From: Prescottella defluvii | Lineage (GTDB): Bacteria > Actinomycetota > Actinomycetes > Mycobacteriales > Mycobacteriaceae | Direction: 5' to 3' | NCBI RefSeq assembly: GCF_000738775.1 | Contig: NZ_JPOC01000020.1 | Span: forward strand, 62,001-126,000 | Length of the DNA: 64,000 nucleotides | In this document: positions 39,131 to 46,808 of the stretch, one piece after another | Layout: the number at the start of each line of letters is the position of its first letter | Numbering within the stretch: the stretch's first letter is position 1 | Position numbers and translations under genes: made by a program | The notes under the pieces: model-generated | Told to the model about the DNA's origin: nothing | What the model saw: the letters and a program-made list of their open reading frames with translations, nothing else | The model's database searches: none

Positions 39131-39898
39131 GTGATCGTTGCGCTCATCGACTCGGGTCTGGGACTGCTTCCGACGTCTGCCTGGCTGCGTCGGTTGCGGC
39201 CCGATCTGGATCTGATGCTGTCGCTCGACCCGGAGAATGCGCCGTGGGGGCCGCGGGACGAGCAGTGGGTGATCGACCGGGTGGTCGGCACGGCGCGCCG
39301 GGCGGTCGAGCGGGGCGCCGAGGTGGTGGTGCTGCCGTGCAACACCGCGAGTGTCACCGCGCTCGACCATGTGCGTGCCGACCTCGGCGACGGCATTCCC
39401 GTCATCGGTACGGTGCCGGCGATCAAGCCGGCCGCGGCGGTGTGTGATTCCGTCGCCATCTGGGCCACCGCCGCGACCACGGCGAGTGCCTACCAGGCGA
39501 ATCTGGTCGAGGAGTTCGCGAACGGAAGTTCGGTGGTGGGGGTCGCGTGCCACGGGTTGGCCGACGCGATCGATCTCGGCGACGTCGAGGCGGCGCGGGC
39601 TGCCATCGCGTCGGCGGCGGCCCGTACCCCCGACGACGTGGCCGGTGTCGTGCTCGGGTGTACGCACTACCCGCTCGTCGCGGACGAGATCGCCGCGCAC
39701 CTTCCCGACGGGGTCGCGTTGTTCGACAGCGCCGAGGCGGTGGCGGCGCAGACCCTGCGCCGCATCGATGCGCTCGGACGGGACACGACCGGGCAGGGGA
39801 CCGTGGAGGTCCTACTCAGTGGGACCAGGGGGAACCTGCCGGTCAGTGCCGCGGCGTTCGACGCCGGACGGCTCCTGCTGGCCGCGCCGTCGCGCTGA
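39131..39898 (+). CDS. Glutamate racemase-like protein (Asp/Glu racemase family)
   Basis: A 255-residue protein with both catalytic-cysteine motifs of Asp/Glu racemases: VLPCNTASVTALDHV near residue 73 and VLGCTHYPLVADEI near 175. The N-terminal DSGLGLLP differs from the DSGVGGL of canonical MurI. It stands 18 bp after the ferredoxin reductase, not in a cell-wall cluster, so it may be a second, specialised racemase. Its substrate is unsure. Confidence 0.75.
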   Translation: MIVALIDSGLGLLPTSAWLRRLRPDLDLMLSLDPENAPWGPRDEQWVIDRVVGTARRAVERGAEVVVLPCNTASVTALDHVRADLGDGIPVIGTVPAIKPAAAVCDSVAIWATAATTASAYQANLVEEFANGSSVVGVACHGLADAIDLGDVEAARAAIASAAARTPDDVAGVVLGCTHYPLVADEIAAHLPDGVALFDSAEAVAAQTLRRIDALGRDTTGQGTVEVLLSGTRGNLPVSAAAFDAGRLLLAAPSR

Positions 39899-39923
39899 CC
39901 CGCTCGGGTCGGGTCGGGTCGGT

Positions 39924-40535
39924 TCAGCCCAACTGCACCATCCCGGCGGCGACGACCCGGGCCACGCTGCCCAACTCGTCGCCCGCGCGTCGCCGGATGT
40001 CGTCGAGGTCGTGGACCCGGTCGTCCATCCGGTCGTCGTGGGCGGCCGAGAACATCGCCGCGACCCACGCGTTCGCGCAGGCTCGCAGGGTTCCCGGCTG
40101 TACCGGGCCGACGGCGCTGGCCTGCAGGACACGGACCGTCGCGTCCTGCAGGTACGAGCGGAATCGTCGCAGGTGATGACGGATGTCGGGGTGCGTCTCG
40201 GCCTCCCGCCAGATGATCACCCGCATCGTCGACGAGTGGTGGTCCCGCGTGTTGAGCGCGGTGTCGAGATTGATCAGGCTGGTCGCGGGGTCGCCCGGCG
40301 CGACGACGGGGCCGAGGTCGTCGAGCGGTTCGGCGGGCAGTCGCTCCGCGAGCAGGGCGGTGAGGATGTCGGCCTTGGTGTCGAAGTAGTAGAAGATGAG
40401 CCCCTTGGGCACCCCGGCGGCCGCGGCGACCGCGGCCGTCGAGGTGGCGTCGAATCCGTGCTCGGCGATCAGCGATTCGGCGGCGTCGAGGATCTTCTTG
40501 CGGGAGGTCCCGTCGCCGTCAGTGCGCTGCGACAC
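39924..40535 (-). CDS. TetR family transcriptional regulator
   Basis: A 203-residue regulator whose HTH spans about residues 10-55 (STAAVAAAAGVPKGLIFYYFDTKADIL). GTG at 40535 is preferred; the longer GTG at 40559 would overlap the upstream SPW gene by 41 bp instead of 17. Same strand as and overlapping the SPW-repeat gene, so it probably regulates that gene or an unlinked target. Confidence 0.87.
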   Translation of the reverse strand: MSQRTDGDGTSRKKILDAAESLIAEHGFDATSTAAVAAAAGVPKGLIFYYFDTKADILTALLAERLPAEPLDDLGPVVAPGDPATSLINLDTALNTRDHHSSTMRVIIWREAETHPDIRHHLRRFRSYLQDATVRVLQASAVGPVQPGTLRACANAWVAAMFSAAHDDRMDDRVHDLDDIRRRAGDELGSVARVVAAGMVQLG

Positions 40536-40881
40536 CGCCGTGTCCGTGCATCCGGGCACTCATCGCCGGCATCCCGGCGACGGCGACCACCACGGTCAGC
40601 GCTCCGACCACCCAGGCCGTCCACGATGCCCCGGTCATCGCGCTGAAGTTCATGACCCACGGGGAGATGAACATCAGGACGCCGAACACGCCCATCGCGT
40701 AGTCCGCCGCGGCCGTCGACGGGCGTGCCATCTGGGCCAGGCCGGACAGGGCGACCAGCACACCGAGCACGATCAGCGACCAGCGGGCGCCGGTGTCGGT
40801 GGCGAGCCACAGGGGTGACAGGGCCGCGTAGGCGCCGAGGACGACAGCCGCGTAGTCCTGCCAACGAGTTGATGCCTTCAT
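40519..40881 (-). CDS. SPW-repeat membrane protein
   Basis: A 120-residue protein with four predicted membrane segments in two similar halves, each carrying an SPW-type motif (AALSPLWLAT and FISPWVMNF), as in the SPW repeat family. The ATG at 40881 follows GAGGAGG. The C-terminal residues (MHGHGGVAAH) are His-rich. Function unknown. Its 3' end overlaps the TetR gene. Confidence 0.85.
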   Translation of the reverse strand: MKASTRWQDYAAVVLGAYAALSPLWLATDTGARWSLIVLGVLVALSGLAQMARPSTAAADYAMGVFGVLMFISPWVMNFSAMTGASWTAWVVGALTVVVAVAGMPAMSARMHGHGGVAAH

Positions 40882-41004
40882 GCCAGCCTCCTCGGGAAAG
40901 GATTGTGTCCTCACCCCAGTGTCACGCCGACTGACCGGCCGATCAATATGTTCCGATTGCGCTCTTGTTGCAGGTTTGTGCAGTTCAGGACACGAAACAG
41001 TACG

Positions 41005-41046
41005 CGAGAGGCCCGACCCCACCAGGTGGTGGAATCGGGCCTCTCG
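41005..41046. terminator. kshB terminator
   Basis: CGAGAGGCCCGA (41005-41016) pairs with TCGGGCCTCTCG (41035-41046), a perfect 12-bp stem whose loop carries a nested CCACC/GGTGG pair. It lies 21 bp beyond the kshB stop. Confidence 0.75.
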
Positions 41047-41066
41047 GAAGGTGCGGGAACCGCGTG

Positions 41067-42122
41067 TCAGAACTCGATCTTGAGGTGATCGCTCACCGGC
41101 TTGGCCTGGCAGCCCAGGATGTAGCCGTTGTCGATGTCCTCCTGGTCGAGGACGCCGGCGTGGTCCATCGCGACCTCGCCCTCGCGGACGGTGCAGGCGC
41201 ACGAACCGCACTCGCCCTCCTGGCAGGAGTACGGCACGTCCAGGCCCTTGGACAGCATGACGTCGACCAGGGTCTGCTTGCGCGGCCACGCGAAGCTGTG
41301 GGTCTCGCCGTCCAGTTCGATCTCGACGGTCGCGGCGTCGGCGGCCTCCTCCTCGGTGACCTCCTCGAGTTCGACGTCCTCGAACGGGTCGCCGCTGAGG
41401 GAGTTGAACACCTCGGCGTGGACCTGCGCGCGCGGCATCCCGGCCTGGGCCAGCGCCTCGTGGATGGTGTCCATGAACGGGCCGGGGCCACACATGAACG
41501 CCTCGTACGAGGTGTACGGAGCCAGGAGCGTTGCGAGCTGCGTCGCGCTCGGCAGGCCCTGGACCGTCTCGATCCAGTGGAAGATCGTGAGGCGGTCGGC
41601 GTACTTGGCGGCGAGCTCGCGCAGCTCGGCAGCGAAGATCACCGACTCGACGTCGCGGTTGCCGTACAGGAGGACGACCTTGCTGTCGCTCTGGGTGAGC
41701 GCCGACTTCAGGATCGACATGACGGGCGTGATGCCGCTGCCGCCGCCGAAGAGCAGGAAGTTGTGGTCGAGCGACTTGGGGGTGAAGACGCCGGCGGGGG
41801 GCAGGACCTCGATCTGGTCGCCCACCGAGATGTTGTCGCAGAGCCAGTTGGAGCCGTAGCCCTCGGCGGTGCGCTTGACGGTGACCTTGGGTGCGTCGTC
41901 GGTGAACGGCGAGCTCGCCAGGGAGTAGCAGCGGGCGACCGAGCCGGTCTGGTCGCTGGGAATGCGCAGCGTCAGGAACTGGCCGGGCTTGTACTGGAAC
42001 TTGCTCTTCATGTCCGCGGGGACGTCGAAGACCAGCGACCGCGAATCGGGGGTCTCCTCGATAACCCCGGACACGGTGAGCACCGCGGATCGAGAGCTGT
42101 GCGGCACATCGATAGTGGTCAT
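41067..42122 (-). CDS. kshB: 3-Ketosteroid-9-alpha-hydroxylase reductase subunit
   Basis: A 351-residue reductase with an N-terminal FAD domain (ARCYSLASSP near residue 64), a NAD(P)H domain (LLFGGGSGITPVMSILKSA near 124) and a C-terminal plant-type 2Fe-2S ferredoxin (CQEGECGSCACTV near 303). It passes electrons from NADH to the Rieske oxygenase KshA, which opens the steroid B ring. Family identity is supported by length, domain order and by a perfect KstR box upstream. No kshA is in the window, as is common. Confidence 0.92.
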   Translation of the reverse strand: MTTIDVPHSSRSAVLTVSGVIEETPDSRSLVFDVPADMKSKFQYKPGQFLTLRIPSDQTGSVARCYSLASSPFTDDAPKVTVKRTAEGYGSNWLCDNISVGDQIEVLPPAGVFTPKSLDHNFLLFGGGSGITPVMSILKSALTQSDSKVVLLYGNRDVESVIFAAELRELAAKYADRLTIFHWIETVQGLPSATQLATLLAPYTSYEAFMCGPGPFMDTIHEALAQAGMPRAQVHAEVFNSLSGDPFEDVELEEVTEEEAADAATVEIELDGETHSFAWPRKQTLVDVMLSKGLDVPYSCQEGECGSCACTVREGEVAMDHAGVLDQEDIDNGYILGCQAKPVSDHLKIEF

Positions 42123-42151
42123 GCGAACTCTGGTCCTCTCGTGGATCAGTG

Positions 42152-42174
42152 TAGAACGTATAGAACGTGTTCTA
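42152..42174 (-). promoter_or_regulatory. KstR box with extra half-site
   Basis: TAGAACGTGTTCTA (42161-42174) is a perfect palindrome around GT and fits the KstR consensus. An additional TAGAAC half-site lies 9 bp to the left (42152-42157). The sites end 30 bp upstream of the kshB start and overlap its probable promoter (a TACACT -10-like element on the minus strand). Confidence 0.8.
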
Positions 42175-42230
42175 GTTTCAGCGTAGCAGCGTAGCGACGT
42201 TACCGGGGCGATGGTAATTCGCCGCTTCCG

Positions 42231-42249
42231 GCTCCCGCTGATCGGGAGC
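42231..42249 (-). terminator. Small terminator downstream of mftM
   Basis: GCTCCCG (42231-42237), CTGAT loop and CGGGAGC (42243-42249) form a perfect 7-bp stem 31 bp after the mftM stop on the minus strand. It separates the mftR-mftM unit from the kshB promoter. Confidence 0.5.
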
Positions 42250-42279
42250 GTCTCGAGAGGTGTGATCGGGGCTCGGGAA

Positions 42280-43083
42280 TCAGGCCTCGAGGACCAGCCA
42301 GCCGCCGTGATGCTCGAAGACCTCGAAGGGCCGGCCCGTCGAGGCGCCGAGTTCGCGCAGTGCGTCGGCGTCGAACGTGCGGATGTGGCCGTGGCAGGCG
42401 GTGGCCTCGTCCTCGTACGGGACCGCGATCACGACGCGCTCGCGGGCGATGCGCAGGGCCTCGGCGACGACCGCGGCACCCGTCGCGGGATCCACGTGCT
42501 CGAGGAGGTGGACGGCGGTGACGGTGTCGGCGCTGTCGTCAGGCACAGGGACGTTCGCGGCGTCGCACACGAGGGTGTCGATGGGGATGCCGAGCTGCGG
42601 GGCGACGGCGTCGAGCAGCGTCATGGTGCCCGGCAGGATGTCGGTCGCGGTGACGGGGACGCCTGCGCGGGCCAGGCGCAGCGGCAGGAAGCCGAAGCAG
42701 GAGCCCAGGTCGAGGACGCTGCCGCGGACCAGTTCGGCGGCCTTGTCGTGGATCGGGGCGAAGTCGGCGGTGCCGTTCTGGAGATCCTCGAGCGAGTTCC
42801 GGTAGTAGACGGTCCAGGAGTCGAGCGCGCCGGGCACGGTCGACCGGACCAGCCCCACCATGGTGAGTTCGAACTCCACCTGCCCGAAGCTCGCGTCGCC
42901 GATGGAAGCGGTCACCTCGGCGACCAGGCGTTCGCTCAGTGCGTCCGGCCCCAGCGAGTGGCGAACGTGCAGCGCGTCGCCGGTCCTGGTGAGCGAGAGG
43001 GGGCCGCTGGGGACGCGCTCGACGGTGACGTGGTCGTGCGACCACCGACCGGGTGTGCAGGGGGCGAGCGAATCAAGCGTCAT
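42280..43083 (-). CDS. mftM: Mycofactocin oligosaccharide methyltransferase
   Basis: A 267-residue SAM-dependent methyltransferase: SAM-binding motif I VLDLGSCFGFLPLRLA near residue 121, with ATDIL following and DTVTAVHLLEHVDP near 184. It matches the MftM family that methylates the glucose chain of mycofactocin. It lies next to mftR, overlapping it by 11 bp and pointing away from mftA, so MftR probably co-controls it. Confidence 0.82.
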   Translation of the reverse strand: MTLDSLAPCTPGRWSHDHVTVERVPSGPLSLTRTGDALHVRHSLGPDALSERLVAEVTASIGDASFGQVEFELTMVGLVRSTVPGALDSWTVYYRNSLEDLQNGTADFAPIHDKAAELVRGSVLDLGSCFGFLPLRLARAGVPVTATDILPGTMTLLDAVAPQLGIPIDTLVCDAANVPVPDDSADTVTAVHLLEHVDPATGAAVVAEALRIARERVVIAVPYEDEATACHGHIRTFDADALRELGASTGRPFEVFEHHGGWLVLEA

Positions 43084-43714
43084 GGTGGGCGGCCCCGTTC
43101 AGGAGTGGTTCGTGCAGGTCGGCGAGGCCGGTGTAGAGCACCCGACTGCCCTGGGAGATGAGGTCGATCAGGTCGAGGGACTCGTCGGTCAGCCACGTCT
43201 CGTATGCCCCGAGTGCGACGCCGAGCATGAGGTAGCCGACGGTCTTGGGGAGCTGGTCGGTGGGCTCGAGGCCCAGTCGTTGCGCGACGTACTCGGCGAT
43301 CACCCTGCGCCAGCCGTCGTACATCACCACCGAGTACGCCTGCAACGCCGGCACGACGAAGATCAACTCCATGCGACGCCGGTGGCCTTCCGCGACCTCG
43401 GGCGGAAAACTGTTGAACGCCAACACGACCGAGACGAGGCTGTCGAGGATCGACATGTCGGCGGGCGTCTCCGCGAGCATGGTGCGCATCTCCGACATGT
43501 GCGCGTCGAAGTCGCCCCACGGCACCGCGTTCTTCGACGGGAAGTACCGGAAGAACGTGCGACGCGCGATGCCGGCGGCCTCGGCGATGTCGTCGACGCT
43601 GGTGTCGTCGAACCCGCGGGCAGCGAACAGGTCGATGCCGACCGCGGCAATGCGGTCACGTGTCGTGGTCGGTCTCCTACCGATTCGCGTCGACGGGTTC
43701 CTGCGAGTTCGCAC
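43073..43714 (-). CDS. mftR: Mycofactocin system TetR regulator
   Basis: A 213-residue TetR protein (HTH about residues 30-60; DDTSVDDIAEAAGIARRTFFRYFPSK). GTG at 43714 is chosen because AGGAGG lies 8 nt upstream. A GTG at 43732 has no ribosome site. MftR in mycobacteria represses mft genes and is released by long-chain acyl-CoA. It is divergent from mftA, with palindromic sites between. Confidence 0.92.
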   Translation of the reverse strand: MRTRRNPSTRIGRRPTTTRDRIAAVGIDLFAARGFDDTSVDDIAEAAGIARRTFFRYFPSKNAVPWGDFDAHMSEMRTMLAETPADMSILDSLVSVVLAFNSFPPEVAEGHRRRMELIFVVPALQAYSVVMYDGWRRVIAEYVAQRLGLEPTDQLPKTVGYLMLGVALGAYETWLTDESLDLIDLISQGSRVLYTGLADLHEPLLNGAAHHDA

Positions 43715-43763
43715 CTGTGTGGCCTCCTTCACTAGTCATTGTGCACCCAATGCCATTACAGTG

Positions 43764-43792
43764 GTGAGTCGAGTCACAGTGAAGAAGTCACT
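43764..43792. promoter_or_regulatory. Candidate MftR operators between mftR and mftA
   Basis: Two inverted repeats lie side by side: GTGAGTCGAGTCAC (43764-43777; arms GTGA/TCAC, centre TCGA) and AGTGAAGAAGTCACT (43778-43792; arms AGTGA/TCACT). The shared GTGA/TCAC half-sites, four in 29 bp, suggest cooperative binding of two dimers controlling both directions. Confidence 0.6.
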
Positions 43793-43838
43793 ATGACCAC
43801 AGACTCCGATCCCGGGGTCCGATTTGGAGGAGGAATCG

Positions 43839-43940
43839 ATGTCCGATCGCGACAGTGTCATTTCTGCCAACGAGAACCAGCTCGTCGAGGAATCCCTCGT
43901 CGAAGAGGTTTCCATCGACGGCATGTGCGGCGTGTACTGA
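43839..43940 (+). CDS. mftA: Mycofactocin precursor peptide
   Basis: A 33-residue gene beginning MSDRDSVISANENQLVEES and ending with the diagnostic core IDGMCGVY. MftC decarboxylates and cyclises the terminal Val-Tyr; MftE then cuts the peptide to release the Val-Tyr-derived unit. GGAGGAGG sits just before the ATG. It is 2 nt from mftB. Confidence 0.97.
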   Translation: MSDRDSVISANENQLVEESLVEEVSIDGMCGVY

Positions 43941-43942
43941 TC

Positions 43943-44245
43943 GTGTCCACACCAGCCGCCGGCAGCAGCTCGTCGGCCGGCACGATCGATCTCGACGCGG
44001 CGTGGAAGCTTCACCCGCAGGTGGCGCTGCGCCCCGAACCTTTCGGGGCGCTGCTCTACCACTTCGGAACGCGCAAGCTCTCGTTCCTGAAGAACCGGAC
44101 CATCGTCGCGATCGTCGAATCCCTGCCGGAGCACCCGGACGTCCGGGCAGCTCTGTCGGCGCAGGGCATCGAGGAGGATGCGGCACGGCCGTATCTGCGC
44201 GCCCTCGAGACCCTGGCCGACTCGCACATGATCGTGCCGTCCTGA
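43943..44245 (+). CDS. mftB: Mycofactocin peptide chaperone
   Basis: A 100-residue PqqD-like RRE protein that binds MftA and presents it to MftC. After a Ser-rich N-terminus the RRE region reads WKLHPQVALRPEPFGALLYHF and LSFLKNRTIVAIVESL. The GTG start at 43943 lies 2 nt after the mftA stop, and 61 bp precede mftC. Confidence 0.95.
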   Translation: MSTPAAGSSSSAGTIDLDAAWKLHPQVALRPEPFGALLYHFGTRKLSFLKNRTIVAIVESLPEHPDVRAALSAQGIEEDAARPYLRALETLADSHMIVPS

Positions 44246-44306
44246 GCTCTGTCTCATCTCCACACATGCACCCAACCAGACATCCCCGATGTGAGGACGC
44301 AGCCCC

Positions 44307-45524
44307 ATGACCTCAGTTCTCGAGCCGCCCGCCCCCAAGGTGGGTCGGCTAGTCGACCAGTTCGAACTCGGTCTCGACGCGCCGATCTGCCTCACGTGGG
44401 AACTCACCTACGCCTGCAACTTGTCCTGCGTGCACTGCCTGTCGTCCTCGGGACGTCGGGACCCGCGCGAGCTGTCCACCGAGCAGTGCAAGTCGATCAT
44501 CGACGAGTTGCAGCGCATGCAGGTGTTCTACGTCAACATCGGCGGTGGCGAGCCCACGGTGCGCTCCGACTTCTGGGAGCTCGTCGACTACGCGACCGAG
44601 CACCAGGTGGGCGTGAAGTTCTCCACCAACGGCGTCAAGATCGACAAGAAGGTCGCCGAGCGCCTCGCGGCCAGCGACTACGTGGACGTGCAGATCTCGC
44701 TCGACGGCGCGACCGCCGAAGTCAACGACGCGGTGCGCGGCCCGGGTTCGTTCGCGATGGCGGTCCGGGCGCTCGAGAATCTGGCGGAGGCCGGGTTCAA
44801 GGACGCGAAGATCTCGGTCGTCGTCACCCGGCAGAACGTGAGCCAGCTCGACGACTTCAAGGAGCTCGCCGACAAGTACGGTGCGACGCTGCGCATCACG
44901 CGGCTGCGTCCGTCCGGTCGCGGTGCCGACGTGTGGGACGAGTTGCATCCCACGCTGGACCAGCAGCGCGAGTTGTACGACTGGCTGGTCGCGAACGGCG
45001 AGGGCGTCCTGACGGGCGACTCGTTCTTCCACCTGTCCGCGTACGGTGACGCGTTGCCGGGCCTGAACCTGTGTGGTGCGGGTCGCGTCGTGTGCCTGAT
45101 CGACCCGATCGGCGACGTGTACGCGTGCCCGTTCGCGATCCACGACCAGTTCCTCGCCGGAAACATCGTCTCGGACGGTGGTTTCCAGCAGGTCTGGCAG
45201 CATTCGGAGCTGTTCCAGGATCTGCGGTCGCCGCAGACCGGTGGCGCGTGCGCCAAGTGCGACCACTACGACTCGTGCCGCGGCGGCTGCATGGCGGCCA
45301 AGTTCTTCACCGGCCTGCCGATGGACGGCCCGGACCCCGAGTGCGTCCAGGGATACGGCGAGTCGGCGCTCGCGGCCGACCGCAGTGTGCCCAAGTCCAG
45401 CCAGGACCATTCGCGGACCGGTAAGCGTGCCGAGCGTCGCACGCCGCAGGCGCCGGTTCCGCTCACCTTGCTGACCCGTCCGCCGGCCAAGATCTGTGAC
45501 GAAAATCCGCTTGCCGGGATGTAG
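44307..45524 (+). CDS. mftC: Mycofactocin radical SAM maturase
   Basis: A 405-residue radical SAM enzyme. The SAM-cluster motif CNLSCVHC has Cys37, Cys41 and Cys44. GGGEP follows near residue 75, and the C-terminal SPASM-type auxiliary-cluster cysteines appear as CLIDPIGDVYACPF, CAKCDHYDSCRGGC and CVQG. It catalyses oxidative decarboxylation and C-C bond formation on MftA. The last about 45 residues form a polar tail. Confidence 0.96.
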   Translation: MTSVLEPPAPKVGRLVDQFELGLDAPICLTWELTYACNLSCVHCLSSSGRRDPRELSTEQCKSIIDELQRMQVFYVNIGGGEPTVRSDFWELVDYATEHQVGVKFSTNGVKIDKKVAERLAASDYVDVQISLDGATAEVNDAVRGPGSFAMAVRALENLAEAGFKDAKISVVVTRQNVSQLDDFKELADKYGATLRITRLRPSGRGADVWDELHPTLDQQRELYDWLVANGEGVLTGDSFFHLSAYGDALPGLNLCGAGRVVCLIDPIGDVYACPFAIHDQFLAGNIVSDGGFQQVWQHSELFQDLRSPQTGGACAKCDHYDSCRGGCMAAKFFTGLPMDGPDPECVQGYGESALAADRSVPKSSQDHSRTGKRAERRTPQAPVPLTLLTRPPAKICDENPLAGM

Positions 45525-45532
45525 TTCCCGAT

Positions 45533-45583
45533 GGCCGAATGTCGCACGCGTGCAGTCCAACTGAACGTGTACGACATTCGGCC
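45533..45583 (+). other. Inverted repeat / hairpin between mftC and mftD
   Basis: GGCCGAATGTCG (45533-45544) pairs exactly with CGACATTCGGCC (45572-45583); imperfect pairing extends into the 27-nt loop. It starts 8 bp after the mftC stop and ends 28 bp before mftD. No T-run follows, so processing, mRNA protection or partial attenuation fits better than full termination. Confidence 0.6.
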
Positions 45584-45611
45584 GGAACCCCTTGATCGAA
45601 AGAAGAGTGTG

Positions 45612-46790
45612 ATGGCCAAGAGTGCCTGGTTCGAGACGGTTGCCGAAGCGCAGCGTCGCGCGCAGAAGCGCCTGCCCAAGTCGGTGTATGCGGCGCTCGT
45701 CGCGGGCTCCGAGAAGGGTCTGACCGTCGATGACAACATCGCGGCATTCACCGAACTCGGGTTCGCGCCGCACGTCGCCGGACTGTCCGGAGAGCGTGAC
45801 CTCTCGACGACCGTGATGGGCCAGCCCATTTCGATGCCCGTGATGATCTCGCCCACCGGTGTGCAGGCCGTGCACCCGGACGGCGAGGTCGCGGTTGCGC
45901 GCGCCGCCGCCGCGCGGGGCACCGCGATCGGGCTCAGCTCGTTCGCGAGCAAGTCCATCGAGGAGGTGGCGGCGGCTAATCCGCAGACCTTCTTCCAGAT
46001 GTACTGGGTGGGCGACCGAGACACGCTGCTCCAGCGCATGGAGCGGGCTCGCGCGGCGGGGGCGACCGGACTGATCATCACGCTGGACTGGTCGTTCTCC
46101 AACGGTCGCGACTGGGGCAGCCCGTCGATCCCGGAGAAGATGGACCTCAAGGCGATGTTCCAGTTCGCGCCCGAGGGCATCACCCGCCCGAAGTGGCTGT
46201 GGGAGTTCGCCAAGACCGGCAAGGTTCCGGATCTGACGACGCCGAACCTTGCGGCGCCGGGCCAGGCGCCGCCCACGTTCTTCGGTGCGTACGGCCAGTG
46301 GATGGGCACGCCTCTCCCGACGTGGGAGGACGTCGCGTGGCTGCGTGAGCAGTGGGGCGGACCGTTCATGCTCAAGGGCGTCATGCGCGTCGACGACGCC
46401 AAGCGGGCACTCGACGCCGGCTGTTCGGCGATCTCGGTGTCGAACCACGGCGGCAACAATCTCGACGGCACCCCCGCACCGATCCGTGCGCTGCCGGCGA
46501 TCGCCGAGGCCGTGGGCGATCAGCTCGAGGTCGTGCTCGACGGCGGCATCCGCCGCGGCAGCGACGTCGTCAAGGCGCTCGCGCTCGGCGCGCGGGCCGT
46601 CATGATCGGCCGTGCGTACCTGTGGGGCCTGTCGGCCAACGGCCAGGCCGGTGTCGAGAACGTCCTCGACATCCTCCGCGGTGGCATCGACTCGGCCGTC
46701 CTGGGCCTGGGCCACAAGTCGATTCACGATCTCAGTGCCAACGACCTGGTGATCCCGGAGGGTTTCCGCCGCGACCTGGGCGTCGGCTAG
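45612..46790 (+). CDS. mftD: Mycofactocin FMN-dependent dehydrogenase
   Basis: A 392-residue alpha-hydroxyacid-oxidase-like FMN enzyme: SPTGVQAVHPDGE near residue 80, active-site block ISVSNHGGNNLDGTPAP near 276 and VLDGGIRRGSDVVKALALGA near 310. MftD oxidises the amine of the released Val-Tyr-derived intermediate to give premycofactocin. ATG at 45612 begins MAKSAWFET. The OYE gene follows 18 bp later. Confidence 0.94.
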   Translation: MAKSAWFETVAEAQRRAQKRLPKSVYAALVAGSEKGLTVDDNIAAFTELGFAPHVAGLSGERDLSTTVMGQPISMPVMISPTGVQAVHPDGEVAVARAAAARGTAIGLSSFASKSIEEVAAANPQTFFQMYWVGDRDTLLQRMERARAAGATGLIITLDWSFSNGRDWGSPSIPEKMDLKAMFQFAPEGITRPKWLWEFAKTGKVPDLTTPNLAAPGQAPPTFFGAYGQWMGTPLPTWEDVAWLREQWGGPFMLKGVMRVDDAKRALDAGCSAISVSNHGGNNLDGTPAPIRALPAIAEAVGDQLEVVLDGGIRRGSDVVKALALGARAVMIGRAYLWGLSANGQAGVENVLDILRGGIDSAVLGLGHKSIHDLSANDLVIPEGFRRDLGVG

Positions 46791-46808
46791 AAGACCGCGC
46801 GCCAGCGG

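Noticed and set aside
39899-39923. Short GGGTC tandem repeat between racemase and TetR genes
   Set aside because: About four imperfect copies in a 25-bp convergent gap; too short to call a functional repeat.
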